NCBI GenBank assembly: GCA_035516965.1 | Contig: DATIZR010000118.1 | Span: forward strand, 1-53,119 | Source: Nitrospirota bacterium | Lineage (GTDB): Bacteria; Nitrospirota; UBA9217 | Length of the DNA stretch: 53,119 nucleotides | Reading direction: 5' to 3' | In this document: piece after piece, positions 1 through 7,968 of the stretch | How positions within the stretch are numbered: the stretch's first letter is position 1 | Layout: the number at the start of each line of letters is the position of its first letter | Notes under the pieces: model-generated | What the model saw: only the letters and a program-made list of their open reading frames with translations | The model's database searches: none | What the model was told of the DNA's origin: nothing | Position numbers and translations under genes: made by a program

Positions 1-35
1 GCTTGTCCGGGTCAGGCATTCAGGGGAGATCGCCG

Positions 36-563
36 GTGGCGGAAATTCAGGAAATACTGGTGACCGAAAAGGCCATTCAGGAGACGGTCCGGGAGCTGGC
101 AGCGCGGATATCCTCGGATTATGCGGGGAAGGACCCGGTGCTCATCTCCATCCTGAAAGGTGCGTTCATCTTCACCGCGGACCTGATGCGCCATATCCGC
201 CTTCCCGTCCTGCTGGATTTTGTGCACGCGTCCAGCTACGGAAAGGGAACCGAGTCGTCACGGGAGATCCGCATCAAGAAGGACATCGAAACGGACATCG
301 CGGGCAGGCATGTCCTGCTCGTGGACTGCATCATCGACACGGGAGAGACCATGGACTTCCTGGTGAAGCGGTATGCCGCGCGGGGCCCCGCCAGCCTGCG
401 GTCCGTTGTTCTCCTGGATAAACGGGAGCGCCGGCTCGTGGACGTGCCGCTTGCCTATGTGGGCCAGGTCATCCCCGACCGGTTCGTCGTGGGCTACGGC
501 GTGGACTGCGCAGAACAGTACCGCAACCTTGCCTATATCGCTGCGATCAGGACCGGCCCCTGA
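36..563 (+). CDS. hpt: Hypoxanthine phosphoribosyltransferase
   Basis: Type I phosphoribosyltransferase of purine salvage, making IMP or GMP from hypoxanthine or guanine and PRPP in the cytosol. The 175-residue length matches the family. Visible motifs are the PPi loop LKGAFIF (about residues 40-46), the flexible loop SSYG (about 67-70) and the PRPP motif VDCIIDTGET (about 96-105). The usual motif is VEDIIDTG, so the two acidic residues before IID are Asp and Cys here instead of Glu and Asp; the catalytic Asp of IIDTG is kept. The GTG at 36 follows an AGGGGAG ribosome-binding site and gives the usual N-terminus; an in-frame TTG at 3 is less likely. It converges with the next gene. Confidence 0.88.
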   Translation: MAEIQEILVTEKAIQETVRELAARISSDYAGKDPVLISILKGAFIFTADLMRHIRLPVLLDFVHASSYGKGTESSREIRIKKDIETDIAGRHVLLVDCIIDTGETMDFLVKRYAARGPASLRSVVLLDKRERRLVDVPLAYVGQVIPDRFVVGYGVDCAEQYRNLAYIAAIRTGP

Positions 564-589
564 GGCGCCATCGCAGCCGGCCGCGACTG

Positions 590-1219
590 CTATCCCTTCC
601 GAAGCAGTGGTAATTTCGGCACCAGCCTCGGAACCCTGTTCATGTATTCCCGGTACTGGTCACCAAAGATCCTCAGGAACCTCCGTTCCTCGATAAAAGC
701 CCCGAACAGAAAATAGCAATCGGCCAGGAGCGTCACCGTGAGCCCGTTTCTGGTGATGTTCGGCTCAAGGGTGAAGATGATGATACCCGCAAGATACATG
801 GGGTGGCGCACAATTCCGTAGACGCCGGTGGTAACGAGCTCCTTCTCGGTCAGCCCTTCCAGGTTCCCTGCGACCTCTCCGCGGGTCACATACCTCCAGA
901 CCTGCCTGATCCCCAGAAACTCCCCCGTATCGAGGTGCTCGAAGGCCCGGGTGCCGAAGACGAGGCCGCCGAGCTGGACCGCGTGGCAGCACCAGCGGAA
1001 CCAGAACGGCCCCTGCCAGAGGACCCTGTCGGGGACGCGGGCAATGAGAAAGAAAGCGAGAGCGGCGGTGACCGTGCTCACCGCATTGTACAGGAAGCGA
1101 TACCAGACGCGCATGAAGGTGTCGCCCAGGATGGTCCGGCAGAACCGCTTGAACCGGATGGACACGGTGATGCTGTGGAGAACGGCAAAGGACAGGAATA
1201 TGAGGATGATGAGGGTCAT
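590..1219 (-). CDS. ICMT/NnrU-like membrane methyltransferase
   Basis: A 209-residue integral membrane protein with hydrophobic helices near residues 1-20, 45-65, 75-95 and 135-175. The C-terminal signature is that of the isoprenylcysteine carboxyl methyltransferase / phospholipid methyltransferase superfamily: GVYGIVRHPMYLAGI (about 133-147), where RHP contacts S-adenosylmethionine, then EERRFLRIFGDQYREYMNRVPRLVP near the end. Bacterial members methylate small thiols, lipids or unknown acceptors; the substrate cannot be read from sequence. No clear ribosome-binding site precedes the ATG. It lies downstream of nagZ on the same strand with a 76-bp gap and may be co-transcribed. Confidence 0.75.
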   Translation of the reverse strand: MTLIILIFLSFAVLHSITVSIRFKRFCRTILGDTFMRVWYRFLYNAVSTVTAALAFFLIARVPDRVLWQGPFWFRWCCHAVQLGGLVFGTRAFEHLDTGEFLGIRQVWRYVTRGEVAGNLEGLTEKELVTTGVYGIVRHPMYLAGIIIFTLEPNITRNGLTVTLLADCYFLFGAFIEERRFLRIFGDQYREYMNRVPRLVPKLPLLRKG

Positions 1220-1295
1220 GACGAAATCGCCGCAGGACGTTCTGCAGAGGAAACCGGGTGAATCCTGTTCATGCCCGGCCGGGATCTGTTCTCAC

Positions 1296-2861
1296 TCAGG
1301 GTTCCCGCTTCCCCACGAGCATCTCCGCCGCAGCCTGCTGGATCTCGTCCATCCAGTCGTACCCCGCGATGCAGAGGTCGGCGTCCCTGAACCCGTCGAG
1401 CAGGTAGGGGCTGTCGAAGGAAATGACGACCGTGCGCTTCCCCGCCTCCTTCGCGGCCCTGATGACCGCATGCCCCATCTCTTCGAGCCCCGGTGCTATG
1501 CCGCAGCGTCCCTTCGACGCAGCTATCTTCGATACGATCGGAAGAACGACCCAGCCCGCCCGGGCGATACTCTCTTGAAGCTGCTCCGGGGACAGTCGGG
1601 AATCGGGAGTGAGGACCGTCGCGCCGAAATCGCTAATCCGTGCATGCAGCGCGCTGATGAACGTCCCGCCCCGCCCCGCCCCATCGTCATCGATCAGGAA
1701 ACATGCCGCCGTCTTCGGGGAAAGGGGCAGCAGAGATTTGCTGCCCGAGACGATCCTGAGCGCTTTCCGGCCTATCTCCCGCGCGATGGAGCGATGCAGT
1801 TCGTAGTCCGGAAGGACCTTCCCGTCCCCGGCGGGCTCGAACAGCCCCAGCCTTTTCTTGGCATCGAGGATCCGTTCCACCGATTCCTCGATCCGCTTCG
1901 ACGTCAGCCTTCCCTGCCCAACGGCGGCCGTTACCGCACCCGCGGTCAGGCGGGCGTCCTTGGGGTGGAGCAGGATGTCCATGCCTGCCTCTACGGCGCG
2001 CACGGCGATCTCCTCCTGGGAATAATCGGCAGCCAGCGCGAGCATGTCCAGGGCGTCGGACACGATCAGGCCGTCGAAGGCCATCCCCTCGCGCAGGAGC
2101 GCGGTGACCGTCTTTTTCGAGAAGGTCGTCGGCTTCCCCGGGTCGAGGGCCGGGACGAGCAGGTGCGCGACCATCACCATGCCCACGCCGTCCTTCACCG
2201 CCTCCCGGAACGGCGGCAGGTCCATGCTGTTCAGGCGGGGGCGGTCGGCGCTGATGACCGGGAGGGTGCTGTGGGAATCCTGGTCCGTGTCGCCGTGGCC
2301 CGGAAAATGCTTGGCGCATGCCAACAGATCGATCCAGCCGTTCGCGCGGGGCTTCTGCAGCTGCGTGATGTAGCGCCTGCCAAACCACTCGACGATCTCC
2401 GGCTCGCTCCCGAAGGCGCGGGTGCAGATGATCGGGTTGGCGGGGTTGCTGTTCACGTCGACGACGGGAGAAAATACGCCGTGGATGCCCGCGGCGCGGG
2501 TCTCGCTGCGGACCGCGTCGAGCATACTGTCCAGGAGGGCAACGTCCTGCTTCGAGTGCCGGCTGATGGCCGAGGCCACCGCCCGCTGGCTCGGGAACCG
2601 CGTGCCGCCCGTGAGCTGCTGGCCCAGCCCCCGCTCCACGTCGGACGTGATGAGGAGCGGGATCTCGGCCAGCTTCTGCAGATCCCGCAGCCGCGCGGGG
2701 GTCTTTTCGACGCTGCCCCGGAACAGGATAAAACCGCCGATGCCCTCGCGCACGAGGTCCTCGATCTCCCGGCGATAGGAAGGGTCCTCCAGGAATTCCC
2801 CGTCGATCCTCGGCATGACCAGCTGCCACACGTTTTTTCCAAGCCCCGTCATGATCGGCAT
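1296..2861 (-). CDS. nagZ: Beta-N-acetylhexosaminidase, GH3 family (NagZ)
   Basis: Glycoside hydrolase family 3 enzyme that removes GlcNAc from muropeptides during peptidoglycan recycling. The NagZ signature KHFPGHGDTDQDSH is at about residues 184-197, with the Asp-His acid/base dyad of the family, and the nucleophile Asp lies in IVSDALDM (about 267-273). At 521 residues it is longer than one-domain proteobacterial NagZ (about 340) and carries a C-terminal alpha/beta domain, as in Gram-positive two-domain NagZ. There is no signal peptide, so it is probably cytosolic. The ATG at 2861 has a GGGGGA ribosome-binding site; upstream in-frame codons encode no family-like sequence. It is divergent from the GGDEF/EAL gene. 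Confidence 0.88.
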   Translation of the reverse strand: MPIMTGLGKNVWQLVMPRIDGEFLEDPSYRREIEDLVREGIGGFILFRGSVEKTPARLRDLQKLAEIPLLITSDVERGLGQQLTGGTRFPSQRAVASAISRHSKQDVALLDSMLDAVRSETRAAGIHGVFSPVVDVNSNPANPIICTRAFGSEPEIVEWFGRRYITQLQKPRANGWIDLLACAKHFPGHGDTDQDSHSTLPVISADRPRLNSMDLPPFREAVKDGVGMVMVAHLLVPALDPGKPTTFSKKTVTALLREGMAFDGLIVSDALDMLALAADYSQEEIAVRAVEAGMDILLHPKDARLTAGAVTAAVGQGRLTSKRIEESVERILDAKKRLGLFEPAGDGKVLPDYELHRSIAREIGRKALRIVSGSKSLLPLSPKTAACFLIDDDGAGRGGTFISALHARISDFGATVLTPDSRLSPEQLQESIARAGWVVLPIVSKIAASKGRCGIAPGLEEMGHAVIRAAKEAGKRTVVISFDSPYLLDGFRDADLCIAGYDWMDEIQQAAAEMLVGKREP

Positions 2862-2926
2862 TTTCTCTTTTTCCCCCGGGCAATGCAAGCGTTTTCTGGA
2901 ACGAGGGCCCGGCGATGAGACATCAG

Positions 2927-2954
2927 TTGACAAACAGGAGAGGAAGTATATACT
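2927..2954 (+). promoter_or_regulatory. Sigma70-type promoter for the GGDEF/EAL gene
   Basis: TTGACA (2927-2932), a 16-bp spacer and TATACT (2949-2954) point toward the GGDEF/EAL gene. Transcription would start near 2961, leaving a leader of about 205 nt. Confidence 0.6.
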
Positions 2955-3000
2955 AATAGGCACAGGAAAAAGTCCTGCAACACTGTCATTACGCGCGACT

Positions 3001-3105
3001 GCACGGCTCGCGGCGGTTCCGCTGGAAAGAAGGAGGACTGCTTCGTCGCCGCACTCCCGCAATACGTCAACCTTTGAGGAGTCATCACCTGCCGTGCTTT
3101 TTTTT
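3001..3105 (+). promoter_or_regulatory. Possible attenuator in the GGDEF/EAL leader
   Basis: Within the leader, GCACGG (3001-3006) can pair with CCGTGC (3092-3097), which is followed directly by eight T residues (3098-3105), the layout of an intrinsic terminator closing an 85-nt insert. The insert matches no riboswitch class recognised by eye; in particular the GEMM c-di-GMP consensus was not found. Structure and function are inference. Confidence 0.25.
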
Positions 3106-3165
3106 CAGCACAAGAAAAAAGACCGCCTTATTGAATTCCAGTCACGCCTGCTGAAGGAGCTTACC

Positions 3166-4902
3166 ATGACAGCCGTTCCCGGCCGGAGCCAGGAATCGCC
3201 GGTCAGGAATATTGCACTGGCGGCCCGTGACGTGCTCGATGTCCATTTCCTGTTCACGTACCAGCGCGGAGATGACGAACGCCCGGTGCTCCACTTCTTC
3301 TGGTGCGGCACGCCTCCCGCCCCGCTTCAGGGTCGGGCTACGGCGATCGTCTCGAACGCGATATGCGCCGAGGTTTCCCTCCAGGCGCCCCCGGATTTCT
3401 CGATCGTGAATACGAACTTCATACCGGACTCCCCTCTCCCCGACATCGATCTGCCGCATCTGGACGTGCGGTCGAAGATATTTTCCCTCGAGGCCGTGAA
3501 CGGCAATGCCCTGGCGGGGATCGGCCTCGGGAATGCCAAAAGCCGCGGCCCGGAGGACGAGATCGCCGTGGAAAGCGTGCTGGTCGCCCTCATGAACAGC
3601 GTCAGGTCGGCAAGGGTGCTCGCCACCTATACCCGCGAGGTCGAGCGCTTCGCCACCCGGGACCCCCTGACCAACCTGTACAACGAGGTCGCTTTCCGGG
3701 ACCTCCTGAACTACGAGACCCACCGCTCCAATCGCCAGGGCTATAAGTTCACGCTGATGCTTGTCGATCTTGATAATTTCAAGGCCATCAATGACAGCTA
3801 CGGTCATGATACGGGCGACCTGTTCCTGAAGAAGATCGCGGATGTCCTGAAGAGCGCGCTGCGCAGCGGAGACGTCGCGGCACGGAACTCGGGCGACCAG
3901 TTTGCCGCCATCCTGCCCGTATGCGACGAGGGACAGGCGCATATTGCCGCTCGCCGCGTTCTGGAGAATGTGCGGGCGGCCTCGATGCAGACGCCCGACG
4001 GGAAGTCCATCCGGCAGACGGTCTCCATCGGCGTCGCGGTCTTTCCCGACCACGCCCGGGAAGAGAGGGACCTCTACCTCCTTGCGGACAGCATGCTTGC
4101 CCAGGCAAAGACCTTCGGCAAGGACCGCCTCAGCATGCCGAGCGAGCAGGACGACGTCGAGGTCCTGAAGAGCATGGGCGCCAGGAACATCCTTGTCCTC
4201 GAGGCCCTCGCCCAGCGGCGGATCGTTCCCTACTTCCAGCCCATCATGAACGTGCGGGACCGGAAGATCGGGGCCCATGAGGTATTGACGAGGATCGTGA
4301 TCGACGACCGCGTGATCCCAGCAGCCGAGTTCATCGAAACGGCGGAAAGCATGGGCGCCATCGGCAGGATCGATTACCAGCTGATCGAACAGACCCTGGC
4401 AAAGGTCAGGGACTGCGGATACCAGGGGGCCCTCTTTCTGAACCTGTCGCCCAGAGCACTTGTCCTGAACGAGTTCATCCCCACGGTCCGGAAACTGCTG
4501 CGGGACTACGGCATCGAGCCGTCGAAGATGGTATTCGAGATCACGGAGCGGGACACGGTCAAGGGGCTGGACGTCATCGGAAGATACATCGACGCGCTGA
4601 AGGATGACGGCTTCCGCTTCGCCATCGATGACTTCGGTGCGGGCTATTCGTCCTTCCAGTACCTCAGAACATTCAGCATCGATTTCCTGAAGGTCGATGG
4701 GGATTTCATCCGGCACTTGAACGGACAGGGCACCGTCGATAAGGCCATCGTCACCAGCATCGCCTCCCTGTCCGAACGACTGGGGATCAAGACCATCGCC
4801 GAATATGTCGAGTCCGAGGATATCCTGAGCCAGGTGTCGTCGGCCGGCATCGACTATGCCCAGGGGTTTTACATCGGGAAGCCCTCGCCCGACCTGCTCT
4901 GA
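3166..4902 (+). CDS. GGDEF-EAL protein, probable c-di-GMP phosphodiesterase
   Basis: A 578-residue cytosolic signalling protein. Residues 1-155 form a sensor-like domain, perhaps GAF. A GGDEF domain follows (about 160-325) with a degenerate active site, SGDQF (242-246) in place of GGDEF, although an RxxD I-site (233-236) remains. The EAL domain (about 345-578) has EVL (372-374), Asn in LFLNLSP (426), Glu in FEITE, the Asp pair in AIDDFGAGYS (488-489), Lys509, Glu546 and Gln566, so the phosphodiesterase should be active while cyclase activity is probably lost. The ATG at 3166 is preceded by AAGGAG with 6-nt spacing; a GTG at 3094 is an alternative start. Confidence 0.85.
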   Translation: MTAVPGRSQESPVRNIALAARDVLDVHFLFTYQRGDDERPVLHFFWCGTPPAPLQGRATAIVSNAICAEVSLQAPPDFSIVNTNFIPDSPLPDIDLPHLDVRSKIFSLEAVNGNALAGIGLGNAKSRGPEDEIAVESVLVALMNSVRSARVLATYTREVERFATRDPLTNLYNEVAFRDLLNYETHRSNRQGYKFTLMLVDLDNFKAINDSYGHDTGDLFLKKIADVLKSALRSGDVAARNSGDQFAAILPVCDEGQAHIAARRVLENVRAASMQTPDGKSIRQTVSIGVAVFPDHAREERDLYLLADSMLAQAKTFGKDRLSMPSEQDDVEVLKSMGARNILVLEALAQRRIVPYFQPIMNVRDRKIGAHEVLTRIVIDDRVIPAAEFIETAESMGAIGRIDYQLIEQTLAKVRDCGYQGALFLNLSPRALVLNEFIPTVRKLLRDYGIEPSKMVFEITERDTVKGLDVIGRYIDALKDDGFRFAIDDFGAGYSSFQYLRTFSIDFLKVDGDFIRHLNGQGTVDKAIVTSIASLSERLGIKTIAEYVESEDILSQVSSAGIDYAQGFYIGKPSPDLL

Positions 4903-4946
4903 CCCGGCCGTCATTGCAACTTCTGCTTCCTTCCCGCCCATGCCCA

Positions 4947-4955
4947 TGGTATACT
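4947..4955 (+). promoter_or_regulatory. Extended -10 promoter upstream of plsC-like gene
   Basis: TGG followed by TATACT forms an extended -10 element, 35 bp before the GTG start of the acyltransferase. No good -35 hexamer is seen. Confidence 0.35.
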
Positions 4956-4990
4956 TCGGCCTGCTGCGATCTTTCCCTCAGGAGCATGCC

Positions 4991-5788
4991 GTGGAGCAGA
5001 TCCCCTTTGCCCAGGACTCGTACCGCACCGAGCCCCGCCCCCTTTCCCTGGCGGCGCGGGCGCTGCCGTCGCTCACCTTCTACTCCCACGCGCTCATGAT
5101 CGTGCTCCGCGCGAGTTCCCGTGCCAAGCACGGCAGGTACGATACGGCGGACTGGTGCGGAAGCAGCCTCGAGACGCTCCGGGCGCTGGAGCGGGTCGGG
5201 GTCCGGGTCGAGGTCTCCGGCCTCGACTCCTTCCGGACGCTCGAAGGCCCCTGCGTCTTCATCGCGAACCACATGAGCACCCTCGAAACCTTCGTCCTCC
5301 CGGTGATCATTTCGTCCTTCAAGGAGTCGACCTTCGTCGTCAAGCAGAGCCTCGTGGATTATCCCGTTTTCAGGCACGTGATGCGCTCGCGCGATCCCAT
5401 TACCGTCGGCAGGGCAAATCCCCGCGACGACCTGAGGGCGGTGCTGGACGGCGGCGCCGAGCGGCTGAAGAAGGGAATTTCCATCGTCATCTTCCCCCAG
5501 ACCACGCGCACGCCCGTGTTCGACCCGGCCGCCTTCAATACCATCGGCGTCAAGCTCGCTAAGAAGGCGGGTGTGCCCGTCGTTCCGATAGCGCTCAAGA
5601 CCGATGCCTGGGGCAACGGAAAGTGGCTGAAGGATTATGGAAAGATCGTCCCGTCGAAGCCGGTTCACTTTGCCTTCGGGAAACCCTTGACGATCAGGGA
5701 CCGGGGCGGAGAAGAGCACGCTGCGATCATTGAGTTCATCACGGGCAAACTGAAGGAATGGGGTGGAAGGATCGTCGGGGAGGAATGA
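4991..5788 (+). CDS. PlsC-type lysophospholipid/glycerophosphate acyltransferase, divergent
   Basis: A 265-residue protein of the LPLAT superfamily, which acylates lysophosphatidic acid or related lipids at the inner membrane. Motif I, normally NHxSxxD, reads NHMSTLE (about 93-99), so the H(x4)D acid is Glu. The substrate motif, normally FPEGTR, reads FPQTTR (about 168-173). Residues VPVVPIALKTDAW (about 197-209) form the usual late hydrophobic motif. The paired substitutions suggest a divergent subfamily, and the acceptor lipid is uncertain. The GTG at 4991 follows AGGAG by 6 nt; upstream in-frame ATGs at 4940 and 4946 lack a ribosome-binding site and overlap the promoter-like element. Confidence 0.75.
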   Translation: MEQIPFAQDSYRTEPRPLSLAARALPSLTFYSHALMIVLRASSRAKHGRYDTADWCGSSLETLRALERVGVRVEVSGLDSFRTLEGPCVFIANHMSTLETFVLPVIISSFKESTFVVKQSLVDYPVFRHVMRSRDPITVGRANPRDDLRAVLDGGAERLKKGISIVIFPQTTRTPVFDPAAFNTIGVKLAKKAGVPVVPIALKTDAWGNGKWLKDYGKIVPSKPVHFAFGKPLTIRDRGGEEHAAIIEFITGKLKEWGGRIVGEE

Positions 5789-5854
5789 AGGGGGATGCCG
5801 GTGAGCCCGCTTGCAGAAGAAACTCTCCGGCAGGAGGCCGTTCGCCATCAAACA

Positions 5855-5882
5855 GAACGACCCCGCTGTGGCGGGGTCGTTC
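5855..5882. terminator. Bidirectional hairpin terminator
   Basis: A perfect 12-bp stem (GAACGACCCCGC with its complement) and a TGTG loop lie between the convergent acyltransferase and FKBP genes. T-tracts on both sides are weak, slightly better on the minus strand. Confidence 0.65.
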
Positions 5883-5891
5883 CTGAATTTC

Positions 5892-6584
5892 CTACTTCGT
5901 GCTTTTCGTGTTCACCGAGACCAGTTCAACATCGAAGACCAGGATCGAGTTCGGCGGGATCCCGGGCCTGCCCTGAGGTCCGTAGGCGAGGTCCGGCGGG
6001 ATGACGAGCTGCCACTTGGCCCCCTCCTTCATCAGCTGCAAGGCCTCGGTCCAGCCCCGGATCACGCCGTTCACCGGGAACGTTGCCGCCTGCCCGCGCT
6101 TGTAGGAGCTGTCGAACTCGGTGCCGTCGATCAACTTGCCCTCATAGTTCACGGTCACCGAATCCGTGGCCTTGGGCGACTTCCCTTTCCCCCTCGTGAT
6201 GACCTTGTACTGCAGCCCGCTGGCCAGGGTCACGACGCCGTCCTTCTTTTTGTTCGCGTCGAGGAAAGCCTTGTTCTTTTCCTCGTGCCGGGACTGCATA
6301 TCCTTCTGCAGGACCGTGATGGACTCCCGCATCTCCTGCTCCGTCATGAGCTGCTTGCCGCCCGAGAGGCCATCCTTGATCCCGCGGGTGAGGCTTTCTA
6401 TATCCACATCGATGTCATTTTTCTTCAGGCTGGACCCCATGTCGATGCCGATGGCGTAGCTGGCCTTTTCCCGCTGCGTCTTCAGGACCTGCGTCTCCTG
6501 CGGCTTTGAAGCCGGTTTCTCCTCGGCCAGCACCGGACCGGCGAGCAGCATGCAGCAGCACATCATTGACAATGCCAATTTCAT
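5892..6584 (-). CDS. FKBP-type peptidyl-prolyl isomerase (FkpA/Mip-like)
   Basis: A 230-residue exported cis-trans prolyl isomerase and folding helper of the periplasm or envelope. It begins with a Sec signal peptide (about residues 1-21, ending at VLAEE), followed by the helical FKBP_N dimerisation segment (REKASYAIGIDMGSSLKK) and a long helix, then the FKBP domain (about 130-225) with VTVNYEGKLIDGTEFDSSY, VIRGWTEALQLMKEGAKWQLVIPP and LAYGPQGRPGIPPNSILVFDVEL. This is the two-part layout of FkpA and Mip. The ATG at 6584 has AAGGAG at 8-nt spacing. It is divergent from nuoA, with a candidate promoter at 6707-6735. Confidence 0.9.
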   Translation of the reverse strand: MKLALSMMCCCMLLAGPVLAEEKPASKPQETQVLKTQREKASYAIGIDMGSSLKKNDIDVDIESLTRGIKDGLSGGKQLMTEQEMRESITVLQKDMQSRHEEKNKAFLDANKKKDGVVTLASGLQYKVITRGKGKSPKATDSVTVNYEGKLIDGTEFDSSYKRGQAATFPVNGVIRGWTEALQLMKEGAKWQLVIPPDLAYGPQGRPGIPPNSILVFDVELVSVNTKSTK

Positions 6585-6706
6585 CTCGAAGCTCCTTTCG
6601 ATATTCGTCGCTCCAAACGGCGTACCCGCCGTATCGGACAACACGACCGGAGAATGTATTCGCGTCAATGGCTCGTTTCTTCAAACGAGGTGACGACGGA
6701 TGCCGT

Positions 6707-6735
6707 AACTTATCAGTGTTGCCGGCATTTGTCAA
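6707..6735 (-). promoter_or_regulatory. Candidate promoter of the FKBP gene
   Basis: On the minus strand TTGACA (6735-6730), a 17-bp spacer and TAAGTT (6712-6707) face the FKBP gene, giving a leader of about 115 nt. The -10 box is weak. Confidence 0.4.
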
Positions 6736-6763
6736 TATTGAAATCCCCCGTTCTATCCGAAGC

Positions 6764-6791
6764 TTGACTTTCCTTGCCCCTATGCTATTCT
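6764..6791 (+). promoter_or_regulatory. Promoter of the nuo operon
   Basis: TTGACT (6764-6769), 16 bp, TATTCT (6786-6791). The -10 box ends 6 nt before the nuoA ATG at 6798, and no Shine-Dalgarno sequence is present, so the mRNA may start at or next to the start codon. Confidence 0.6.
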
Positions 6792-6797
6792 TTTACC

Positions 6798-7181
6798 ATG
6801 CTCGGCCAGAACAGCGCTTCGCCCGTCCTGTGGCCGCTTGCCGTCTACTCCGGCATCGTGCTCGCGCTCGTCTTCTCCATGATAACGTTCTCCTACTTCC
6901 TGGGCGAGCGGCACCGGAGGAAGCGGGCCGACGAACCCTATGAATCGGGAGCCGCCCCGACGGGGACCGCGCGGCTGAGATTCCACATCCGGTTCTACCT
7001 CGTCGCCATGTTCTTTGTGGTCTTCGATCTCGAAGCCCTGTTCGTGTATGCCTGGTCCGTATCGCTCAGGGAGAATGGCTGGTCCGGCTACCTCGAGATG
7101 CTCGTCTTCATCGGCATCCTCGCGGCCGCGCTTGTATACCTCTGGCGGACCGGGGCGCTGGACTGGAGCACGAAGCACTGA
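6798..7181 (+). CDS. nuoA: NADH-quinone oxidoreductase subunit A
   Basis: A 127-residue membrane subunit of respiratory complex I near the quinone-binding junction. Three transmembrane helices are visible (about 12-33, 63-85 and 94-115). The loop has the family motif PYESG followed by [22 protein letters not shown], including the conserved membrane Asp-Leu-Glu. The ATG at 6798 gives a normal N-terminus; a TTG at 6774 is in frame but falls between the promoter boxes. It is the first gene of the nuo operon, 94 bp before nuoB. Confidence 0.93.
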   Translation: MLGQNSASPVLWPLAVYSGIVLALVFSMITFSYFLGERHRRKRADEPYESGAAPTGTARLRFHIRFYLVAMFFVVFDLEALFVYAWSVSLRENGWSGYLEMLVFIGILAAALVYLWRTGALDWSTKH

Positions 7182-7275
7182 CAACCTGTCACGTTCACCT
7201 CGCGGCAGCGGTCGGGCCCCGCAGGGAACGGTCCCCGTTTACCATTTCCACCCTCGAGAAAAGGACGCTGCTCCT

Positions 7276-7896
7276 ATGGACTGGTCTCTGGTCAAGCCGG
7301 GTGATGCCGGCAGCGGCATGCAGGATGCCGTGAAGAAAAACGCTGCCCTGGCGCGGCTTCAGGACTTGATCGCCTGGGGCCGGAAGAACTCGATCTGGCC
7401 CTTCAATTTCGGCCTTTCCTGCTGCTACATCGAACTGGCCACGAGCCTCACGAGCAAGTATGACATCGCCCGGTTCGGCTCCGAAGTGCTCCGCAGCACG
7501 CCCCGCGAGGCCGACGTGATGATCGTCGCGGGCACGGTCTTCATCAAGGCCGCTCCCATGGTGAAGCTGCTGTACGAGCAGATGATGGAGCCGCGGTGGG
7601 TCATCTCCATGGGGTCCTGCTCGAACTCGGGCGGTATGTACGACATTTACAGCGTGGTCCAGGGCGTCGATTCCTTTCTCCCCGTCGATGTCTACATTCA
7701 GGGCTGCCCTCCGCGCCCCGAAACGGTCATGGAAGGCCTCCTGATGCTGCAGGACCTCGTGGGGAAAGAGCGCCGGCCGCTGAGCTGGGTCGTCGGGCCT
7801 CAGCAGGTGGAGCGGCCTTCGCTGCCCGTGATGCGCGACCGCAAGCGCGCCCGGAGGCTGCAGGTGACCGAGCTGCTCCCGCCCGAGGAGATATAG
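7276..7896 (+). CDS. nuoB: NADH-quinone oxidoreductase subunit B
   Basis: A 206-residue peripheral subunit that carries the terminal [4Fe-4S] cluster N2, the donor to quinone. The four ligand cysteines are visible: the CC pair in LSCCYIE (49-50), Cys115 in MGSCSNSGG and Cys144 in GCPPRPE. The core from [10 protein letters not shown] to [13 protein letters not shown] is typical of NuoB. The C-terminal extension ends in a basic segment (RDRKRARR). The ATG at 7276 is chosen because upstream codons encode no family-like sequence; nuoCD follows after 72 bp. Confidence 0.93.
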   Translation: MDWSLVKPGDAGSGMQDAVKKNAALARLQDLIAWGRKNSIWPFNFGLSCCYIELATSLTSKYDIARFGSEVLRSTPREADVMIVAGTVFIKAAPMVKLLYEQMMEPRWVISMGSCSNSGGMYDIYSVVQGVDSFLPVDVYIQGCPPRPETVMEGLLMLQDLVGKERRPLSWVVGPQQVERPSLPVMRDRKRARRLQVTELLPPEEI

Positions 7897-7968
7897 AGGC
7901 AGTAGCGCTCCACCCGGACCCTTCTCCGGTTCGTTTCTATCGGCACCTATACCCTGTGAAGAGGCTGC

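Noticed and set aside
3-35. TTG at position 3 as the hpt start
   Set aside because: GTG at 36 has a good ribosome-binding site and gives the normal family N-terminus.
828-2918. Long plus-strand open frame opposite nagZ and the methyltransferase gene
   Set aside because: It covers two recognisable minus-strand genes and has the Arg/Pro/Gly-rich composition of a shadow frame.
2961-3165. GEMM c-di-GMP riboswitch before the GGDEF/EAL gene
   Set aside because: The conserved GEMM core and tetraloop-receptor sequences were not found.
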